Source: Holosporales bacterium (lineage in GTDB: Bacteria > Pseudomonadota > Alphaproteobacteria > BNTO01). Taken from it: DNA of 15,349 bases. The stretch spans positions 1 to 15,349 of the forward strand of contig JAIRNW010000036.1 in NCBI GenBank assembly GCA_031257795.1. The letters run 5' to 3'. Positions 13,308-15,349 of this stretch are shown in pieces. A model generated the notes under the pieces. The model worked only from the letters and a program-made list of their open reading frames with translations. It searched no databases and had not been told where the DNA came from. Numbering within the stretch: the first letter of the stretch is position 1; every line of letters begins with the position of its first letter. The position numbers and the translations under genes are program-made.

Positions 13308-13450
13308 GACCTCTTTCCAAACTCTTCAAAATCAGTTTTTGGGTACGTCGATCCGGTGCTCGAATGCTCACGTACATCTAAGTACGCTCCGCTTCTGTGC
13401 TCCGCGTCTCCTTCCCAAAATTCTGATTTTGAAGGTTTCGAAAGAGGTCC
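13308..13450 (+). repeat. Palindromic element, GACCTCTTT-arm type (copy 2)
   Basis: A 143-bp inverted copy of 11331-11473, with arms GACCTCTTTCCAAACTCTTC and, complementary, GAAGGTTTCGAAAGAGGTC, and the core GTACGTCGATCCGGTGCTCG ... GTACGCTCCGCTTCTGTGCTC. It lies five bases beyond the previous element, between parB and trkH. Confidence 0.9.
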
Positions 13451-13506
13451 GTTGAGTACAGCTCTGCCCCGAGCCACCCGTTCTCAAAACTTTTTGTGAC
13501 AGGGGG
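13451..13506 (-). repeat. Single-arm remnant abutting the parB stop
   Basis: AACTTTTTGTGACAGGG (13490-13506) is the complement of the CCCTGTCACAAAAAG arm used by the 13139-13302 element. The preceding TACAGCTCTGCCCCGAGCC resembles sequence next to the 11574-11662 remnant. The arm touches the parB stop codon. Confidence 0.5.
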
Positions 13507-14595
13507 TTAAGTACACTTCATTAACAGCGCGTCAAGCCCACGCAAATCCACGAATACAATTTTAACCACACAACCCTGCTTGTTTCGCGTGACCTTCACT
13601 GGCGCCCCAACAAAATCGGCTAAAGTCTTTTCCAGCAGCAATATATCATAGTCAGCCTCAGAAGCGATGTCTTCCACCTTGGCGAAGCCGTAATCGTGCG
13701 GCACCTGGGCAATTGAGCCGGCCTCCATTTCATTATTCTTTTGCCCATCTACAGGCCATCTGCTTTTGTGCTCAAGCGTCGCGCGCCCCTCCAGAAAGTC
13801 CGGCTCTTGCGAATCCGCCCGAGCATTGCCATGGCGCTGTCCGCCCGAATTTTTCTGCGGAGTTTTCTGTTTGCGCACAATTATCTCTGTACTGCGGACG
13901 CTCAGTTTCTCGTTTACAATCCTCCTCGCAACCTCCTCCGGCTCCGGACTCTCTAGAATGGCCCTGGCATGCCCCGCAGAAATCTGCCTATTTTGCAGCA
14001 TATCTTGCACGCTTTGTGGCAACTTCAGTAAGCGCAATGTGTTTGCGATATAGCTACGGCTTTTACACAGCATCTCCGCGATTTCTTCCTGAGTTTTCCC
14101 AAAATCATTAATCAGAGATTTGATCGAATTTGCTTCTTCAAGTGCAGACAGGTTATCCCTCTGTAAATTCTCTATCAGACCAAGCTGGAGCGCGGTTTGA
14201 TCGTTGCATTCGATAATCACCGCAGGAATCGTGGACATATTATTGGCCATGGCGGCTCGCCAGCGGCGCTCTCCCGCAATGATTTGATACTTAACGGTTG
14301 TGAGAACGTCGGTTGAAGAAGGGTCTTGCGACGCCGCCTCTTCGCCACTCTCTCCATCGAGCTCCCCCGAGAATTTACGAACCAAAATCGGCTGCAGCAC
14401 CCCTTCCATTTTTATGGATTCGATCAGCTCTTGCATTTTCGCTTCGTTGAAAAATTTGCGAGGCTGGCTTGGATTGGTTGTTACAGAGTACACCGGAATT
14501 TCTATTGCGACGATTTCAGACTCTGAATCCGCGCCAACATAAGGCTGAACGTCATTAAAAATTGCAGCAAGGCCGCGCCCAAGTTGTTTCCCCAT
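13507..14595 (-). CDS. parB: ParB/Spo0J-family chromosome partitioning protein
   Basis: From ATG 14595 the protein has 362 residues, longer than the usual 280-300. It opens MGKQLGRGLAAIF, as in alphaproteobacterial ParB, followed by NPSQPRK (41-47) and the CTP-binding/clamp motif GERRWRAA (108-115). ENLQRDNLSALEEA and a helix-turn-helix around 165-190 (TQEEIAEMLCKSRSYIANTL) bind parS, and a C-terminal dimerisation region (VKIVFVDLRGLDALL) ends it. The extra length is an acidic insertion (about 77-100) and a long polar linker (about 240-305). It should load at parS near the origin and work with ParA, but parA is not upstream, where it usually lies. GAGAGAG precedes the ATG; a GTG at 14610 is the alternative. 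Confidence 0.95.
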   Translation of the reverse strand: MGKQLGRGLAAIFNDVQPYVGADSESEIVAIEIPVYSVTTNPSQPRKFFNEAKMQELIESIKMEGVLQPILVRKFSGELDGESGEEAASQDPSSTDVLTTVKYQIIAGERRWRAAMANNMSTIPAVIIECNDQTALQLGLIENLQRDNLSALEEANSIKSLINDFGKTQEEIAEMLCKSRSYIANTLRLLKLPQSVQDMLQNRQISAGHARAILESPEPEEVARRIVNEKLSVRSTEIIVRKQKTPQKNSGGQRHGNARADSQEPDFLEGRATLEHKSRWPVDGQKNNEMEAGSIAQVPHDYGFAKVEDIASEADYDILLLEKTLADFVGAPVKVTRNKQGCVVKIVFVDLRGLDALLMKCT

Positions 14596-14612
14596 ATTAG
14601 TCTCTCTCACGT

Positions 14613-14667
14613 ATACCCAGTCCCCGAAAGCCTTCGAGTTCGTCGATCCGTTTACGATGTCAGGGTA
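14613..14667 (+). repeat. Shortened, decayed palindromic element upstream of parB
   Basis: TATACCCAGTCCCCGAAAG and GAGTTCGTCGATCCG follow the left arm and box of 13139-13302 with scattered changes, then jump to TGTCAGGGTA, the complement of the outer end. The core is almost wholly deleted. No promoter could be assigned in 14596-14753, and no parS palindrome was seen. Confidence 0.5.
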
Positions 14668-14753
14668 CCACGATAGTCAATTAACAAACAACTATACAAA
14701 AAATAGCCACACATCTCTTTGCAAATAGCGTACAATCGTAGAGAAAAGTCGTT

Positions 14754-15284
14754 GTGTGCAATCAGAATTTTATGTGTCCTTTATTAAGACCGAAGCAAGA
14801 CTTTGTATTCAAAAATATATTCGGTGTAGAAAATTATGAGCCGGTGCTGGTGTCGTTTTTGAATTCTCTATTCAATGGATCCCCACACATAAAAAGCATC
14901 ACTCTGAAAAATACGGAGCAGATAAAGGAGACAGAAGACGGAAAGGTGAGCAGGCTCGACGTTAAGGCCGTAACGGATGACGACATAGGCCTAGACGTTG
15001 AGATACAGTGCAAGGATACTGGCGAAATTCCGGCACGAGCGATCCACAGTATATCTAGAATGCAGACTGACCAATTGCATTCCGGCAAGTCCTATAATGA
15101 TGCAAAGGCGATCGGCGTCTGGATTATGGCCGACGAGAACTTGTTTGATGATTGCGAAGATCCTGTGACTGAAGGGTACTGTGCGCGCCGGTCAAGAGGC
15201 TGGGAAAATAGCAAACATAAGGTGTTGGACGGTTACTACTCAGCTATCCACCAACCCCCTAAAAGCCTTGATATTGCTGGCTAA
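14754..15284 (+). pseudogene. PD-(D/E)XK nuclease family (Rpn/transposase-like), 3'-damaged
   Basis: The first part matches the PDDEXK_2 (Rpn, recombination-promoting nuclease/putative transposase) family: LLRPKQDFVFKNIFG at the start, then an active-site set of LDVKA with D69, VEIQ with E83 and Q85, and the KSYNDAKAIGVWIM helix-strand. The frame is 176 residues from GTG 14754 or 170 from ATG 14772, against about 280-300 for full-length members. After about residue 160 family resemblance ends and the sequence becomes a 53-bp tail (15232-15284) repeated in inverse orientation at 65-117. I infer truncation by recombination with that repeat. The nuclease residues are intact, so activity is not excluded, but the C-terminal region is gone. 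Such genes are often multicopy in Rickettsiales. Confidence 0.75.
15232..15284 (+). repeat. 53-bp tail repeat, right copy
   Basis: Inverse match of 65-117, covering the last 17 codons and stop of the nuclease-like frame. The ungapped alignment has its mismatches concentrated in the middle (about 15250-15260) and a strong AAAAGCCTTGATATTGCT match. Confidence 0.65.
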
Positions 15285-15314
15285 CAGTCGCATCCAACAC
15301 TTCGATAATTGCTA

Positions 15315-15349
15315 AAAATGGCCAATTTCTTCGCCTATTCCCCTCCTTT
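15315..15349. repeat. Terminal direct repeat, right copy
   Basis: Near-match to positions 1-34 in the same orientation, cut by the window edge, with at least two substitutions. Nothing else was recognised in 15285-15349. Confidence 0.7.

Noticed and set aside
14596..14753. parS site or replication origin next to parB
   Set aside because: No TGTTTCACGTGAAACA-like palindrome or DnaA-box cluster was found by eye anywhere in the window.

Overview
The window (about 15.3 kb, middling GC) reads as a stretch of alphaproteobacterial chromosome, most plausibly from a host-associated lineage of the Rickettsiales/Holosporales kind. The basis is: protein flavour (ParB, alphaproteobacterial-style CCA-adding enzyme, XerD and bacterial-type IleS), a PD-(D/E)XK (Rpn/transposase-like) gene remnant, little gene clustering, and heavy colonisation by short palindromic repeats, one of which sits in frame inside a housekeeping gene as the Rickettsia palindromic elements do. 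The lineage is inference; no rRNA or tRNA is present to settle it.

Layout. 1-423: no gene; two repeat remnants and a complete palindromic element. 424-1764 (+): a membrane-anchored SIMPL-domain protein, then a glycine-zipper lipoprotein. 1987-2985 (+): trpS. 3243-4130 (-): an exported protein of unknown function, convergent with trpS. 4469-5434 (+): xerD-like recombinase. 5576-8662 (+): ileS, 1028 residues, with a 41-codon palindromic element inserted in frame. 8667-9770 (-) rluD-like pseudouridine synthase and 9770-11239 (-) CCA-adding enzyme/poly(A) polymerase form a translationally coupled pair. 11672-13129 (-): trkH. 13507-14595 (-): parB without parA beside it. 14754-15284 (+): 3'-damaged PD-(D/E)XK nuclease gene.

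The genes are mostly unlinked housekeeping functions: tRNA charging (trpS, ileS), tRNA/RNA 3'-end and rRNA modification (pcnB/cca, rluD), chromosome maintenance (xerD, parB) and K+ uptake (trkH). The real pattern is between and inside them. Nearly every intergenic space longer than 100 bp is filled by a modular palindromic repeat. A shared core (a GTTCGTCG box, a CGGTGCTCGAATGCTCACGTAC half, a short loop, a GTACGCTGCGCTTCTGCGCT half) is bounded by long inverted arms. The arms come in at least three unrelated types, and within each copy left and right arms stay complementary although they differ between copies. Copies are nested, chimeric, tandemly duplicated in the core, or reduced to one arm, and many lie flush against a stop codon or a Shine-Dalgarno sequence. 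This repeat system is the most interesting content of the window. A separate 27-nt tandem repeat has expanded in frame inside rluD.
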